Counted from the first letter of the stretch, positions 43,337 through 52,500 are shown. The stretch is DNA of 64,000 bases from Sporosarcina beigongshangi (GCF_016820535.1 NZ_JADHDY010000004.1:248001-312000); one strand, 5' to 3'. Translations and numbers: made by a program. Notes: generated from the letters alone by a model not told the origin.

Positions 43337-45238
43337 CTAGCCGCCTTCCGGCGCCTCGGCGTCCGCCACGGCGGCGACGGCCTGGGCAAACTGGGTGTCG
43401 TGCAGCTCGGCGTAGCGCCCGCCGCGGCCAATGAGCTCGTCGTGCGTGCCGCGTTCCACAATTTGACCGGCCTCCAGGACGAGGATCATGTCGGCGGAGC
43501 GGATCGTGGAGAGCCGGTGCGCGATGACCAAGGCGGTGCGCCCCTCGAGGGCCTCGCCCAGGGCGGCCTGCACGGCGGCCTCGTTCGTGGAGTCCAGGGC
43601 CGCGGTGGCCTCGTCAAGAATTACGACGGCGGGCTGCACCAGCAGGAGCCGGGCAATTGTCAGACGCTGGCGCTCTCCGCCGGAAAGCCGGTAGCCGCGC
43701 TCACCCACCACGGTGTCCAGGCCGTCGGGCAGCGCCTCGGCGAAGTCGGACAGCCTGGCCCGCTTCAGCACATCCCAAATCTCGGCGTCGGTGGCGTCCG
43801 GCTTGGCCAGCTGCAGGTTGGAGCGGATGGACTCGTGGAACAGGTGCCCGTCCTGGGTGACCATGCCGACGCCGGCACGGAGGCCGTCGAACGACAGGTC
43901 CCGCACGTCCACGCCGCCGAGGCGCACGGTGCCGGAATCGACGTCGTACAGGCGCGACAAAAGCTGCGCAATCGTGGACTTGCCGGCGCCCGAGGAGCCC
44001 ACCAGCGCAATGGTCTGGCCGGGCTCGGCCCGGAAGGAGATCCTGTGCAGCACCTCCTCGCCGCCGCGCGTGTCCAGCACGGCCACGTCCTCGAGCGAGG
44101 CCAGGGAGACCTTGTCGGCGGAGGGGTAGCCAAAGCGGACGTCGCTGAATTCAACGGCCAGCGGACCGGACGGCACGGCCACGGTGACGGGCTTTTCGGC
44201 GATCAGCGGCTTCAGGTCCAGGATCTCAAACACGCGGTCAAAGGAAACCAGCGCGCTCATGATGTCCACACGGGCGTTGGCCAGGGCGGTGAGCGGGGCG
44301 TACAGGCGGGTCAGCAGCAGGGCCAGCACGACGACGTCGCCCGCGTTGAGCTTCCCGTCGATGGCCAGCGCGCCACCCAGGCCATAGACGAGCGCCAGTG
44401 CCAGCGAGGAGACCAGCATGAGCGCCGTGAAGAACACGAATTGCATGACGGCCGTGCGCACGCCGATGTCACGGACGCGGCTAGCGCGGGCGGCAAACTC
44501 GCGGGACTCGTCGGCGGGGCGGCCGAACAGCTTGACCAGTGTGGCGCCGGGGGCGGAAAAGCGCTCGGTCATCTGCGTGCTCATGTCGGCGTTCAGGTTT
44601 GCCGCCTCGCGCCGCAGCCCGGCCAGCCTCGAACCAAAGCGTCGGGCCGGCATGAGGAAGACCGGCAGCAGGACCAAGGCCAGCACGGTCACCAGCCATG
44701 AGGTGTTCAGCATGACGATCAGTGTCAGGACCAGCTGCACCGAGTTGGAAACGATGCCGGAGAGCGTGCCGGAGAAGGCCTGCTGGGCGCCTATGACGTC
44801 GCTGTTCAGGCGGCTGACAAGCGCGCCCGTGCGGGTCCGGGTAAAGAAGGCAATCGGCATCCGCTGCACATGGTCAAACACGGCGGTGCGCAGGTCCAGG
44901 ATGACTCCCTCGCCCAGGTTCGCCGAGATCCAGCGGATCACCAGCGACAGCCCAGCGTCCAGGACGGCCACCACCGCGATCAGCACGGCCAGGCGCACCA
45001 CCACGTCCAGCGCGGTCTTCGCCACGATGGCGTCCACCACCTGCCCGGCCAGCACCGGAGTCGCCACCGCGAGCGCCGCGGAAACCACGGACAGCACCAC
45101 GAAGACCAGCAGCTTGCGGCTGTAGGGCTTGGCGAAGCGGACCGTGCGGCGCAGGGTGTCCTTGGAAATCCCGCCGTTGGACTTGTCCGAGCGCATGGTG
45201 CTCCAAAGCGAACTCCAGGCCGCGCCTTCCATACTCAT
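43337..45238 (-). CDS. ABC exporter (fused permease-ATPase)
   Basis: A 633-residue half-transporter: six-helix exporter domain (RFAKPYSRKLLVFVVLSVVS...; RMPIAFFTRTRTGALVSRLNSD) and C-terminal ATPase with Walker A VGSSGAGKST, Q-loop MVTQDGHLFHES, signature LSGGERQRLTIARLLL, Walker B VVILDEATAALDS and switch His in IAHRLSTIRSAD. It would work as a homodimer, exporting lipid, peptide or drug. No partner gene adjacent; substrate unknown. Confidence 0.93.
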   Translation of the reverse strand: MSMEGAAWSSLWSTMRSDKSNGGISKDTLRRTVRFAKPYSRKLLVFVVLSVVSAALAVATPVLAGQVVDAIVAKTALDVVVRLAVLIAVVAVLDAGLSLVIRWISANLGEGVILDLRTAVFDHVQRMPIAFFTRTRTGALVSRLNSDVIGAQQAFSGTLSGIVSNSVQLVLTLIVMLNTSWLVTVLALVLLPVFLMPARRFGSRLAGLRREAANLNADMSTQMTERFSAPGATLVKLFGRPADESREFAARASRVRDIGVRTAVMQFVFFTALMLVSSLALALVYGLGGALAIDGKLNAGDVVVLALLLTRLYAPLTALANARVDIMSALVSFDRVFEILDLKPLIAEKPVTVAVPSGPLAVEFSDVRFGYPSADKVSLASLEDVAVLDTRGGEEVLHRISFRAEPGQTIALVGSSGAGKSTIAQLLSRLYDVDSGTVRLGGVDVRDLSFDGLRAGVGMVTQDGHLFHESIRSNLQLAKPDATDAEIWDVLKRARLSDFAEALPDGLDTVVGERGYRLSGGERQRLTIARLLLVQPAVVILDEATAALDSTNEAAVQAALGEALEGRTALVIAHRLSTIRSADMILVLEAGQIVERGTHDELIGRGGRYAELHDTQFAQAVAAVADAEAPEGG

Positions 45239-45570
45239 GCGTATTGTTCCTTAATCTGTAGGTGCCGGCTCCTTAAGAGGGCAAGCTACAAGCCTAAACC
45301 TCCCGCCCCGCGAGGGGAATTCCCTAGGGCCAATTCCGCTGCCGGCCCAGATTTTGCCCCTCCCGTGAACGACGGCGCGCTGCCGCGGCTCGCACCGTTA
45401 CGCCACGTGCGGTCCGTGAGTCAAATCACGCGTCTTTCAACTGCGTAACAAAGGGAAATATTCGCTGCACCTTTGGACGCGGGCGGTGGTAGCGTCCAAT
45501 CATGGGTCTCCCGCGGCCCCACCATGCCGCGGGCCCCGTTCAACAACTTTGAAGCAAAGGAACCCCCACC
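45239..45570. other. Divergent promoter region, no gene seen
   Basis: About 330 bases between the ABC exporter and the amino-acid binding-protein gene. No supported reading frame, and no strong dyad or riboswitch-like structure found by eye. Both divergent promoters should be here; an AT-richer patch near 45440-45470 is the likeliest promoter for the importer operon. Confidence 0.45.
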
Positions 45571-46395
45571 ATGAAACGTCGCAGCCTCGGACTCGTTGGC
45601 ATCCTCGCAGCAGCATCCCTGGCCCTTGCGGCCTGCGGCGGAACGGGCGGCAGCAGCGAAAGCGGCGGCAGCGCGCCGTCGGGCGCCGACACGTCCCTGA
45701 GCAGCGTGAAGTCCGCCGGCGAGATCGTGTTCGCCACGGAAGGCACGTACAAGCCGTTCAGCTACCACGAGGGCGGTGCCGGCGAGTTGACCGGTTACGA
45801 CGTTGAGGTGGCCAAGGCAGTCGCCGCCAAACTCGGCGTGAAGGCCAAGTTTGAAGAGACCCAGTGGGATTCCATATTCGCCGGCCTGGAAGCCAAGCGC
45901 TTTGACGCCATCGCCAACCAGGTGACCGTCAGCCCCACCCGCCAGGAAAAATATGAACTGTCCACCCCCTACACGGTCTCCCACGGCGTCATCGTCACAC
46001 TTGAAAGCAACACGGACATCAAGTCCTTTGCGGACCTGAAGGACAAGACCACGGCGCAGTCCCTGACCAGCAACTGGTACACGCTGGCCACCGACAGCGG
46101 CGCCAAGGTGGAGTCCGTTGAAGGCTGGGCCCAGGCCGCCTCACTGCTGAAGGACGGCCGCGTCGACGCCAGCGTCAACGACAAGCTGACCGTCGTGGAC
46201 TACCTCAAGAACACGCCCGGCTCGGGCCTGAAGATCGCCGCAACCACCGATGAATCCTCCGACGCGTCATTTGCCTTCCGCAAGGGTGCCACGGCACTGA
46301 CCGGCGCCGTCGACGGCGCGCTGAAGGATCTCGCAGCGGACGGAACCCTGACCAAGCTCAGCGAAAAGTACTTTGGCGAAGACTTCAGCAAGTAG
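45571..46395 (+). CDS. Amino-acid ABC transporter substrate-binding lipoprotein
   Basis: A 274-residue binding protein with lipoprotein signal MKRRSLGLVGILAAASLALAAC (lipobox LAAC, Cys 22) and a Gly/Ser-rich linker. The mature part is a family 3 polar-amino-acid binding fold: EIVFATEGTYKPFSYHE, ELTGYDVEVAKAVAAKLG, WDSIFAGLEAKRFDAIANQVTVSPTRQEKY. The WDSIFAGLEAKRFD and NQVTV region resembles cystine/diaminopimelate-type binding proteins (TcyJ/FliY). First gene of a complete three-gene importer. Confidence 0.9.
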   Translation: MKRRSLGLVGILAAASLALAACGGTGGSSESGGSAPSGADTSLSSVKSAGEIVFATEGTYKPFSYHEGGAGELTGYDVEVAKAVAAKLGVKAKFEETQWDSIFAGLEAKRFDAIANQVTVSPTRQEKYELSTPYTVSHGVIVTLESNTDIKSFADLKDKTTAQSLTSNWYTLATDSGAKVESVEGWAQAASLLKDGRVDASVNDKLTVVDYLKNTPGSGLKIAATTDESSDASFAFRKGATALTGAVDGALKDLAADGTLTKLSEKYFGEDFSK

Positions 46396-46451
46396 GCCGC
46401 CCGTGCAGCATGGCAGCCCCGGCGGCAGCGGCCACGGACTAGAGTTCAGCC

Positions 46452-47111
46452 ATGGACTTTAATCTCTTCTGGAGTTCCTTGGGCCCCATGCTGTTGGGCG
46501 CCGTCAAGGGCACCATTCCACTGACGCTGGCCTCCTTTGTCCTGGGCCTGCTGATCGCATTGGTCATTGCGGTCATGCGCATCAGCTCGAACAAGGTGGC
46601 CAATGGCGTGGGCCGGGTGTACGTCTCGATCATCCGCGGCACGCCCCTGCTGGTGCAGTTGTTCGTGATTTTCTATGGACTGCCCACCATCGGGGTGAAG
46701 CTCGATCCGTGGCCCAGCGCCATCATCGCCTTCTCCCTGAATGTGGGCGGCTACGCGGCCGAGATCATTCGCGCCGCCATCCTCTCGGTACCCCGCGGCC
46801 AGTGGGAAGCCGGGCACATGATCGGCATGTCCCGCAACCAGACGCTGCTGCGCATCATCCTGCCGCAGGCCGCCCGTGTGTCCGTCCCGCCGCTGTCCAA
46901 CACCTTCATTTCGCTGGTCAAGGACACCTCGCTGGCGTCGCTGATCCTGGTCACCGAGATGTTCCGCGTCGCCCAGCAGGTGGCGGCGTTCAGCCAGGAA
47001 TTCATGCTGCTCTACTTGGAGGCTGCACTCATATACTGGGTCATCTGCCTGATCCTGTCGACTGCCCAGACCCGTGTGGAAAAGAGGTTGGACCGCTATG
47101 TCGCCCACTAA
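46452..47111 (+). CDS. Amino-acid ABC transporter permease
   Basis: A 219-residue HisM/TcyL-type permease with the inner-membrane EAA loop ([22 protein letters not shown]) and [20 protein letters not shown]. One permease gene only, so it should form a homodimer, as in cystine importers. Its 3' end overlaps the ATPase gene by 14 bases, indicating translational coupling. Confidence 0.92.
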   Translation: MDFNLFWSSLGPMLLGAVKGTIPLTLASFVLGLLIALVIAVMRISSNKVANGVGRVYVSIIRGTPLLVQLFVIFYGLPTIGVKLDPWPSAIIAFSLNVGGYAAEIIRAAILSVPRGQWEAGHMIGMSRNQTLLRIILPQAARVSVPPLSNTFISLVKDTSLASLILVTEMFRVAQQVAAFSQEFMLLYLEAALIYWVICLILSTAQTRVEKRLDRYVAH

Positions 47112-47937
47112 GTCGGGTTCGCCCGCCGGCCCCGGCGTTGGCGCAGCCGCCGGCCCCGCCCTTGAAGTCCGCGGCCTGGCCAAGTCCTTCGGCACCAACC
47201 AGGTGCTGCGCGGAATCGACCTCACCGTGCCCCGCGGCAAGGTGGTGGCGCTGATCGGCCCGTCCGGTTCCGGCAAAACCACCGTGCTGCGCTCGCTCAA
47301 CGGCCTGGAGACGCCCGACGCCGGATCCGTCACCGTGGGTGCCTCCGACGTGTCCGGGCTGCCCGCCCTGGCCGTCGATTTCAGTTCCCCCGCGCCGAAG
47401 AAGGCCCGGGCAAGGCAGGTTGCCGAGCTGCGCGACCGCAGCGCCATGGTGTTCCAGCACTACAACCTGTTCCCGCACATGACGGTGCTGCAAAACGTCA
47501 TTGAGGGTCCGGTGCAGGTGCAGAAGCGCCCGCGCGCCGAGGCTGTGGCGGAGGCGGAGTCCCTGCTGGCCCGGGTCGGCCTGGCCGACAAGCGCGACGC
47601 CTACCCGTTTGAGCTTTCTGGCGGGCAGCAGCAGCGCGTGGGCATTGTCCGCGCCCTGGCGCTGAAGCCGCAGCTGCTGCTCTTCGATGAGCCCACGTCC
47701 GCCCTGGACCCCGAACTGGTGGACGACGTCCTGGCCGTGATCAAGGAACTGGCCGACGAGGGCTGGACCATGGTCATCGTCACGCACGAGCTGGCGTTCG
47801 CCCGGCAGACGGCCGATGAAGTCGTCTTCATGGCCGGCGGCGTGGTGGTGGAACGCGGCCCGGCGGCACAGGTGCTGCGCAACCCCAAGGAAGAACGCAC
47901 CCAGGCCTTCGTCCGCCGCCTCCTCCACGAAAACTGA
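47098..47937 (+). CDS. Amino-acid ABC transporter ATP-binding protein
   Basis: A 279-residue ATPase: Walker [14 protein letters not shown]-loop [17 protein letters not shown], signature [15 protein letters not shown], Walker [13 protein letters not shown], switch His [13 protein letters not shown]. An insert of ~20 residues ([13 protein letters not shown]) before the Q-loop is typical of the TcyN/cystine branch. ATG 47098 overlaps the permease end. Together the three genes form an importer, most likely for cystine or another polar amino acid. Confidence 0.92.
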   Translation: MSPTKSGSPAGPGVGAAAGPALEVRGLAKSFGTNQVLRGIDLTVPRGKVVALIGPSGSGKTTVLRSLNGLETPDAGSVTVGASDVSGLPALAVDFSSPAPKKARARQVAELRDRSAMVFQHYNLFPHMTVLQNVIEGPVQVQKRPRAEAVAEAESLLARVGLADKRDAYPFELSGGQQQRVGIVRALALKPQLLLFDEPTSALDPELVDDVLAVIKELADEGWTMVIVTHELAFARQTADEVVFMAGGVVVERGPAAQVLRNPKEERTQAFVRRLLHEN

Positions 47938-47965
47938 GCCGCCCCGCCTCCCACCGCCCCTCCCC

Positions 47966-48080
47966 ACTTCAAACGCCGCACCAGATAATCCCCATTTTTC
48001 CCCGATCCCGCATCAGATAAATCGCCATTTTCGCCATCGCGGCATCAGACAATCGCTGTTTTGGCGAATGCCGCATCATC
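47966..48080 (-). repeat. 32-bp repeat array D1 (about four units)
   Basis: CAGATAA/CAGACAA-type units at 47982, 48014 and 48046, plus a truncated one near 48077. On the minus strand the units read CTGATGCGGGATCGGGGAAA..., CTGATGCCGCGATGGCGAAA... and ATGATGCGGCATTCGCCAAA. The left 53 bases (from TTCAAACGCCGCACCAGATA to CATCAGATAA) are identical to array D2 at 51320. It fills the gap between the convergent ABC importer and tetR genes. Confidence 0.9.
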
Positions 48081-48087
48081 TCCGGAC

Positions 48088-48738
48088 TCAGGGGGCGTGC
48101 AGCAGGGGCAGCACCACCTCGTCCACGAGATTCTCCAGATACCCGTCGCCGATGCCGCAATTCATGAGCCATTCATGGCGTATCAGGTTGTGCCCAACTT
48201 CAAGCCGGCGGTCGGAAACGGACGCACCGGAGAGCTCACCGCGGACCGCCGCCCTGTCGGCCAATATGTGCATGATGTCCAGGTTGCGGCCCTTTGCCCG
48301 GTTGCTGAACCGCTCCGCCGCAGCGGGGTCGCGCAAGGTTTCACTGAGCACTCCCTTAAGGGCCATGCCCGCGGGTCCGGCGAGGCCCTCCACCAGCTGG
48401 CGGTAGTGGTCCAGGATGTCGCCACGCAGGGAACCGGTGTCGCGGGGCTCCCCCGGATCGGGCAGGCTCCACTTCACGGCATCCATGACCAGTTCCGCCT
48501 TTCCCGGCCAGCGCCTGTAGAGGGATGCCTTGCTGACTTGGGCACGGCCGGCAATGGCCGCCATGCTCAAGGGCGCGTAGCCGGATTCGTCCAGTTCCAC
48601 CAGCGCGGCGTCGAAGATGGCCGCCAACAATTGTTCGCCCCGCCGACGCGGTTTGCTCCGGTGGTCGGCGGCAGGGTTTCCTCCAGTGACTTTCGACGGC
48701 GGTTTGCCGCGCCGGGTGGCCGGTGGAACGCTGCTCAT
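48088..48738 (-). CDS. TetR-family regulator
   Basis: A 216-residue TetR protein with N-terminal HTH: LLAAIFDAALVELDESGYAPLSMAAIAGRAQVSKASLYRRWPGKAELV, the textbook tetR signature. The C-terminal domain resembles the TetR_C_11/16 types. Its ATG overlaps the stop of the upstream phosphotransferase-like gene (ATGA), so it is the second gene of that operon and probably its autoregulated repressor. Confidence 0.9.
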   Translation of the reverse strand: MSSVPPATRRGKPPSKVTGGNPAADHRSKPRRRGEQLLAAIFDAALVELDESGYAPLSMAAIAGRAQVSKASLYRRWPGKAELVMDAVKWSLPDPGEPRDTGSLRGDILDHYRQLVEGLAGPAGMALKGVLSETLRDPAAAERFSNRAKGRNLDIMHILADRAAVRGELSGASVSDRRLEVGHNLIRHEWLMNCGIGDGYLENLVDEVVLPLLHAP

Positions 48739-51197
48739 GCCTTATCCGCCCGCGTCACGACACCTGTGGTGCCATCGACTGTCACGAGTTGCCCGTCGCT
48801 CAGGACTGAGGTCCCCGTTCCGGTGCCCATGATGGCTGCCAGCCCATATTCACGGGCGACAATGGCGGCGTGCGACGCCGCACCGCCCGTGTCCACAATG
48901 ACGCCGGCCGCAATCTGGAACAGCGGGGTCCAGCTGGGGTTGGTGTATGGGCACACCATGATCTCGCCCTGCAACAGGCGCGAAAATTCGGCGGGTCCGT
49001 GGATGATCCGCACGGTTCCCGTGGCCCGGCCGCCTCCGGCCGGGGTGCCGGAAACGAGTCCGTCGCCCTTGTCGCGGCCGGCCTTCAGCGTCAGCGGGGA
49101 GATCAGAGGGGCACCGGCCAGCAGCGCACGCCGGCGCATGCGGTCGTCGACGACGACACGGAGTTCCGCCTTTCGGCCCGGAGAGAGCATGGACGGATCC
49201 TGGATGCCGGTAATTTCCTCGAGCCTCAAATGGAACACGGCGCCTGCCGAAGGGAGAATTCCTGCATCCCTGAGCCTGGCCCCGGCCTCGAGCATGGCAT
49301 GGCGGACGGGCGGCACCAGGCGCATGGCGTGGAAATGGCTGTCTTCCCGGAATGCAAGGCCGCTGCGGGTGCCCCGGGCCGCGGAAACAATGGCGTCCCG
49401 GAGCCTGCCCGGCACCCATTTGCAGTCCGCCACACGCCGCTCGGCAGCCCCGGCCCGGTCTTGCGTCTGGACCGGTTCCGGCTGGTCGAGCATCGCCCGG
49501 ACGGCACCATAAAGCACGGCAGGGTCATCGACCCAGGTGGGCTCCGAAACGAGAAAGGCGCTGGTGGTTTCGCGGTGCCCGAATTCCACTAAATAGTCCT
49601 CAATCTGCTGCTGCAGGGGTACGAATGACGGGTCGGCGGCGATGAGCGCCCCCAGCTCAACGGGCGTGTTGTCCAGGACCGTCCTGCGCCACTGCCGGTT
49701 CCCGGACACGGCCAGCGCCAGCCCGCGCAGCGCCCGGTTGGCGTCGCCGGTGCGCGTCTCCGTCACCGTCGCGAGGGCAGAGAACTCCCTGCCCAAGCCT
49801 GTCAGCCCCAACAACACCTTGAGCCGGGCAAGGTCAAAACCGGCCCGGGGCAGGTAGTCGATCCGCAGGGTGATGAACCCGTCGAGGACTGCCAATGCCC
49901 TTCGCGGGACATCCACGAGGTCGGCCCAGCCCATCCCCGGTACATCCAGCCGGGACAGTTCGGCGGCGGCACTGTCGAAGGCACGGAATCGTGCGTCCTG
50001 CGTCCAGTTCGAGGACCGGAAGCGGCGTATTTTCGGGACCAGCCTGAAGGGTGTTGTGAGCGTGCGCAGGGTTGGGCGCGGCCGGGGCGGCACGATTTCC
50101 TGCACCACGCCGCCAGCCTCCGGCAGGATGTCCTCCATGGACAGATCAATTCCCGGAATTTCCGCCATCATCCGGGTCAGGATGCGGCCGTGGCCGTGCA
50201 CGGTCCAGCTGGACATGTCGAGCGGGTACGGCCTCACAGGCAGCAGTTCTGCAATGATGCCGGTCATGACCTTCCGGATCGGGTTGACCTGCACCGGCGC
50301 AGGAGGCACGGCGGTGAGCGGCCGGGCCTGGACAATCCACAACCGGTCTCCGGCCATGGCCCATTCGATGTCCTGGGGGCCTCCGAAGTGTTGTTCGATG
50401 CGGGAACAGATCCCGGCCAGCCGCAGCAGGGCCGCCTCACCCAGCTGGGCCGCTTCGGTGCCGCCACGCTGGGACTCGGTTCCGCCGTCGGACTTGGACC
50501 GGATGACCACCTCGCGCAGTCCGGCCTGGCGGGAGAGGACCCTGCCGTCGCGGGAAAGCACGAACTGGTCGGGCGTGACCAGGCCCGACACCACCGCCTC
50601 GCCCAGGCCGGCGCTGGCATTGACGACGATCTCGCTGCGCACGCCGGTGACCGGGTTGGCGGTGAAGGCAACCCCGGCGGTGTCGGCGTCGACCATGGCC
50701 TGGACGACGACGGCGATCTGCACCTGCGCGTGGTCGATCCCCGCCTTGCTCCGGTAGGCGACGGCGCGCTCCGTCCACAGTGACGCCCAGCACCGGCGCA
50801 CCGCGTCGACGACTTCCCGCTCCCCCACGATGTTCAGGTAGCTGTCCTGCTGACCGGCAAAGGTGGCGCCCGGGAGGTCTTCGGCGGTGGCGCTCGAGCG
50901 CACGGCCACGGGGCCGGATCCCAGCTTGAGGTAGGCGTCCAGGATGGCAGCGGCAACGTCGTCGGGGACCGCAGCGTCCGTGATGGCGTCGCCCATTCCG
51001 CCGGCAGCCGTCCCGGTGGCGAGCCCGGCCGCGTCGATGGCGGCGCGATAGCTGGCGGTCAGCACGACAAAGCCGTCGGGCACGTTGAAACCGCCGCGGA
51101 TCAGTTCTCCGAGGTTGGCCGCCTTGCCGCCGGCGCTGCCGAGATCAGACTTCCCCACCTGGGCGAGCCCTGCAACCAGTGCATCCTGTGCGCCCAT
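48735..51197 (-). CDS. Rifampicin-phosphotransferase-like PEP/pyruvate-binding enzyme
   Basis: An 820-residue enzyme. Residues ~1-310: PPDK-type ATP-grasp (SAGGKAANLGELIRGGFNVPDGFV, VAVRSSATAEDLPGATFAGQQDSYLN, IEWAMAGDRLWIVQARPL). Residues ~330-720: helical middle domain. Residues ~730-820: swivelling phosphohistidine domain (VCPYTNPSWTPLF, VDTGGAASHAAIVAREYGLAAIMGTG; His in SHAAI). The order ATP-grasp/middle/His with no C-terminal TIM barrel is that of rifampicin phosphotransferase (Rph), not PEP synthase. Whether rifamycin is the substrate is unknown; a coupled tetR gene follows. Confidence 0.82.
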   Translation of the reverse strand: MGAQDALVAGLAQVGKSDLGSAGGKAANLGELIRGGFNVPDGFVVLTASYRAAIDAAGLATGTAAGGMGDAITDAAVPDDVAAAILDAYLKLGSGPVAVRSSATAEDLPGATFAGQQDSYLNIVGEREVVDAVRRCWASLWTERAVAYRSKAGIDHAQVQIAVVVQAMVDADTAGVAFTANPVTGVRSEIVVNASAGLGEAVVSGLVTPDQFVLSRDGRVLSRQAGLREVVIRSKSDGGTESQRGGTEAAQLGEAALLRLAGICSRIEQHFGGPQDIEWAMAGDRLWIVQARPLTAVPPAPVQVNPIRKVMTGIIAELLPVRPYPLDMSSWTVHGHGRILTRMMAEIPGIDLSMEDILPEAGGVVQEIVPPRPRPTLRTLTTPFRLVPKIRRFRSSNWTQDARFRAFDSAAAELSRLDVPGMGWADLVDVPRRALAVLDGFITLRIDYLPRAGFDLARLKVLLGLTGLGREFSALATVTETRTGDANRALRGLALAVSGNRQWRRTVLDNTPVELGALIAADPSFVPLQQQIEDYLVEFGHRETTSAFLVSEPTWVDDPAVLYGAVRAMLDQPEPVQTQDRAGAAERRVADCKWVPGRLRDAIVSAARGTRSGLAFREDSHFHAMRLVPPVRHAMLEAGARLRDAGILPSAGAVFHLRLEEITGIQDPSMLSPGRKAELRVVVDDRMRRRALLAGAPLISPLTLKAGRDKGDGLVSGTPAGGGRATGTVRIIHGPAEFSRLLQGEIMVCPYTNPSWTPLFQIAAGVIVDTGGAASHAAIVAREYGLAAIMGTGTGTSVLSDGQLVTVDGTTGVVTRADKA

Positions 51198-51238
51198 GCC
51201 AACTCCTCGTTTTGTTCCGGCGGATCGAACACCGCCAA

Positions 51239-51261
51239 TTAGAGAACCACCAGTACTCTAA
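51239..51261. promoter_or_regulatory. TetR-type operator upstream of Rph-like gene
   Basis: TTAGAG (51239-51244) and CTCTAA (51256-51261) are inverted half-sites with an 11-base spacer, in an AT-rich island 42 bases before the Rph-like ATG. Likely bound by the co-transcribed TetR. The rifamycin-associated element known from Streptomyces (GGGGCTTGC dyad) was not seen. Confidence 0.5.
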
Positions 51262-51305
51262 ATTGCGGACTTCGGCGCCGTCAATCCCCGCCCGCCCCAA
51301 CACCC

Positions 51306-51432
51306 TCTTCAAACGCCGCTTCAAACGCCGCACCAGATAATCCCCATTTTTCCCCGATCCCGCATCAGATAATTCCCCCATTTCCCTGACGCGGCATCAG
51401 ATAAACGCCGGTTTTCGTGGACGCCGCATCAC
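51306..51432 (-). repeat. 32-bp repeat array D2 (four units)
   Basis: CAGATAA-type motifs start at 51334, 51366, 51398 and (as CACCTGT) 51430, exactly 32 bases apart. On the minus strand the units read CTGGTGCGGCG..., CTGATGCGGGATCGGGGAAA, CTGATGCCGCGTCAGGGAAA and GTGATGCGGCGTCCACGAAA. The left end duplicates TTCAAACGCCGC. It stands between the divergent Rph-like gene and the AbiEi/DUF559 gene, ending 50 bases before the latter's ATG. Confidence 0.92.
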
Positions 51433-51481
51433 CTGTGGATAACTTCTGCGGGAATTCCAGGATGGCGACACAATTAAGCCC

Positions 51482-52432
51482 ATGGACGCCAACGACGAAC
51501 TTCCCACAAACGGCACACCCTTCACCCGCGCTGAGGCACCAGGCCTGGGTTATTCGCCCGGCCAGCTCAACGGCAAACAGATCGAACACGTCAGCAGGAG
51601 CATCTACCGCCCACCCGATTGGCAATTCAACCTTCGAGAGGCTGCACGGGCGCTTTCGGCGGCGTCCCCCGGAGGCTGGATCTCACATGGCACCGCGGCC
51701 AGGATCCATGGCCTCGTCCTGCCGCCGTGGCTGTCCGATTCGAATGAGCTGCACCTGAGCAAGCCCCGAGAACTGCCGCAGCTGCGCCGCAAGGGCATCA
51801 CACCGCACAACGTCTCCACCAGGCCGGGAGAAGTCGAATTCATCGAAGAAATGTGGATCAGCACCAGGGCGCGCACGTGGCTGGACCTGGCCCGCGTCCT
51901 GCCGCTGCGCGACCTCATCTGCCTGGGCGACCAGCTCATCCGGATACCCCGCCCGGAATTCGAAGGACGCAGCGACCCATTCACCACCCTCAAAAAATTG
52001 CGCGGCATGGTCGAATCGCACAAGAATCTGCAGGGGATTGTGCGCGCCCGCCAGGCCCTGGAGCTCATGAGAGTGGGCGCTGATTCGCCACCCGAAACCT
52101 TGATGCGGCTGGCCATGGCAGACGCCAATCTCCCCGAGCCCGCGCTTCAGCTGAAGCTCTGGGACGGCCGCAATTCCCCCTCGGCTGATGCAGGCTACCG
52201 CCCCCAGCGAATCGCCCTCCAGTACGACGGCGCCCATCACCTCGATGAAATCCAGCGGCGCAAGGACCAGCACCGGGACAAGGCATTTCGGTCGGCGGGA
52301 TGGACGGTGCTGACGTTTACAGAAAGCGACCTCAACGACGGGTTCCGGGATGCTGTCCGGCGCATCAAGACGGCACTGCGCCAATCCCTGGTTGATCCGA
52401 CCGTAGCCTCCGGCTTTGCGTCGGGAAACTGA
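51482..52432 (+). CDS. AbiEi-like/DUF559 nuclease-fold protein
   Basis: A 316-residue protein. The N-terminus (FTRAEAPGLGYSPGQLNG...RSIYRPPDW) resembles the winged-helix of AbiEi-type antitoxins, followed by the linked domain SHGTAARIHGLVLPPWL. The C-terminal third is a DUF559/Vsr-like PD-(D/E)XK domain: PETLMRLAMADANLPEP, then RIALQYDGAHHLDEIQRRKDQHRDKAFRSAGWTVLTFTESDL. The usual E of the xEYDG motif is Q here (LQYDG), so catalysis is uncertain. The family is common in actinobacteria with no settled function. It is flanked by inverted 32-bp repeat arrays, and its stop codon lies inside a repeat unit. Confidence 0.75.
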   Translation: MDANDELPTNGTPFTRAEAPGLGYSPGQLNGKQIEHVSRSIYRPPDWQFNLREAARALSAASPGGWISHGTAARIHGLVLPPWLSDSNELHLSKPRELPQLRRKGITPHNVSTRPGEVEFIEEMWISTRARTWLDLARVLPLRDLICLGDQLIRIPRPEFEGRSDPFTTLKKLRGMVESHKNLQGIVRARQALELMRVGADSPPETLMRLAMADANLPEPALQLKLWDGRNSPSADAGYRPQRIALQYDGAHHLDEIQRRKDQHRDKAFRSAGWTVLTFTESDLNDGFRDAVRRIKTALRQSLVDPTVASGFASGN

Positions 52433-52476
52433 TGCGGCGTCGGGTGAAACATCGATTTACCTGATGCGGCGTCGGG
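52429..52476 (+). repeat. 32-bp repeat array E (two copies, inverted relative to D2)
   Basis: CTGATGCGGCGTCGGG occurs at 52429-52444 and 52461-52476, 32 bases apart. It is the reverse orientation of the arrays at 47966 and 51306 as read on the plus strand. The first copy contains the TGA stop (52430-52432) of the DUF559-type gene. Confidence 0.92.
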
Positions 52477-52500
52477 ACGGGGTTGGGATGGGGAGCGGGG

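Noticed and set aside
51198-51300. Rifamycin-associated element upstream of the Rph-like gene
   Set aside because: The expected GGGGCTTGC-type dyad is absent; only a TTAGAG/CTCTAA dyad is seen.
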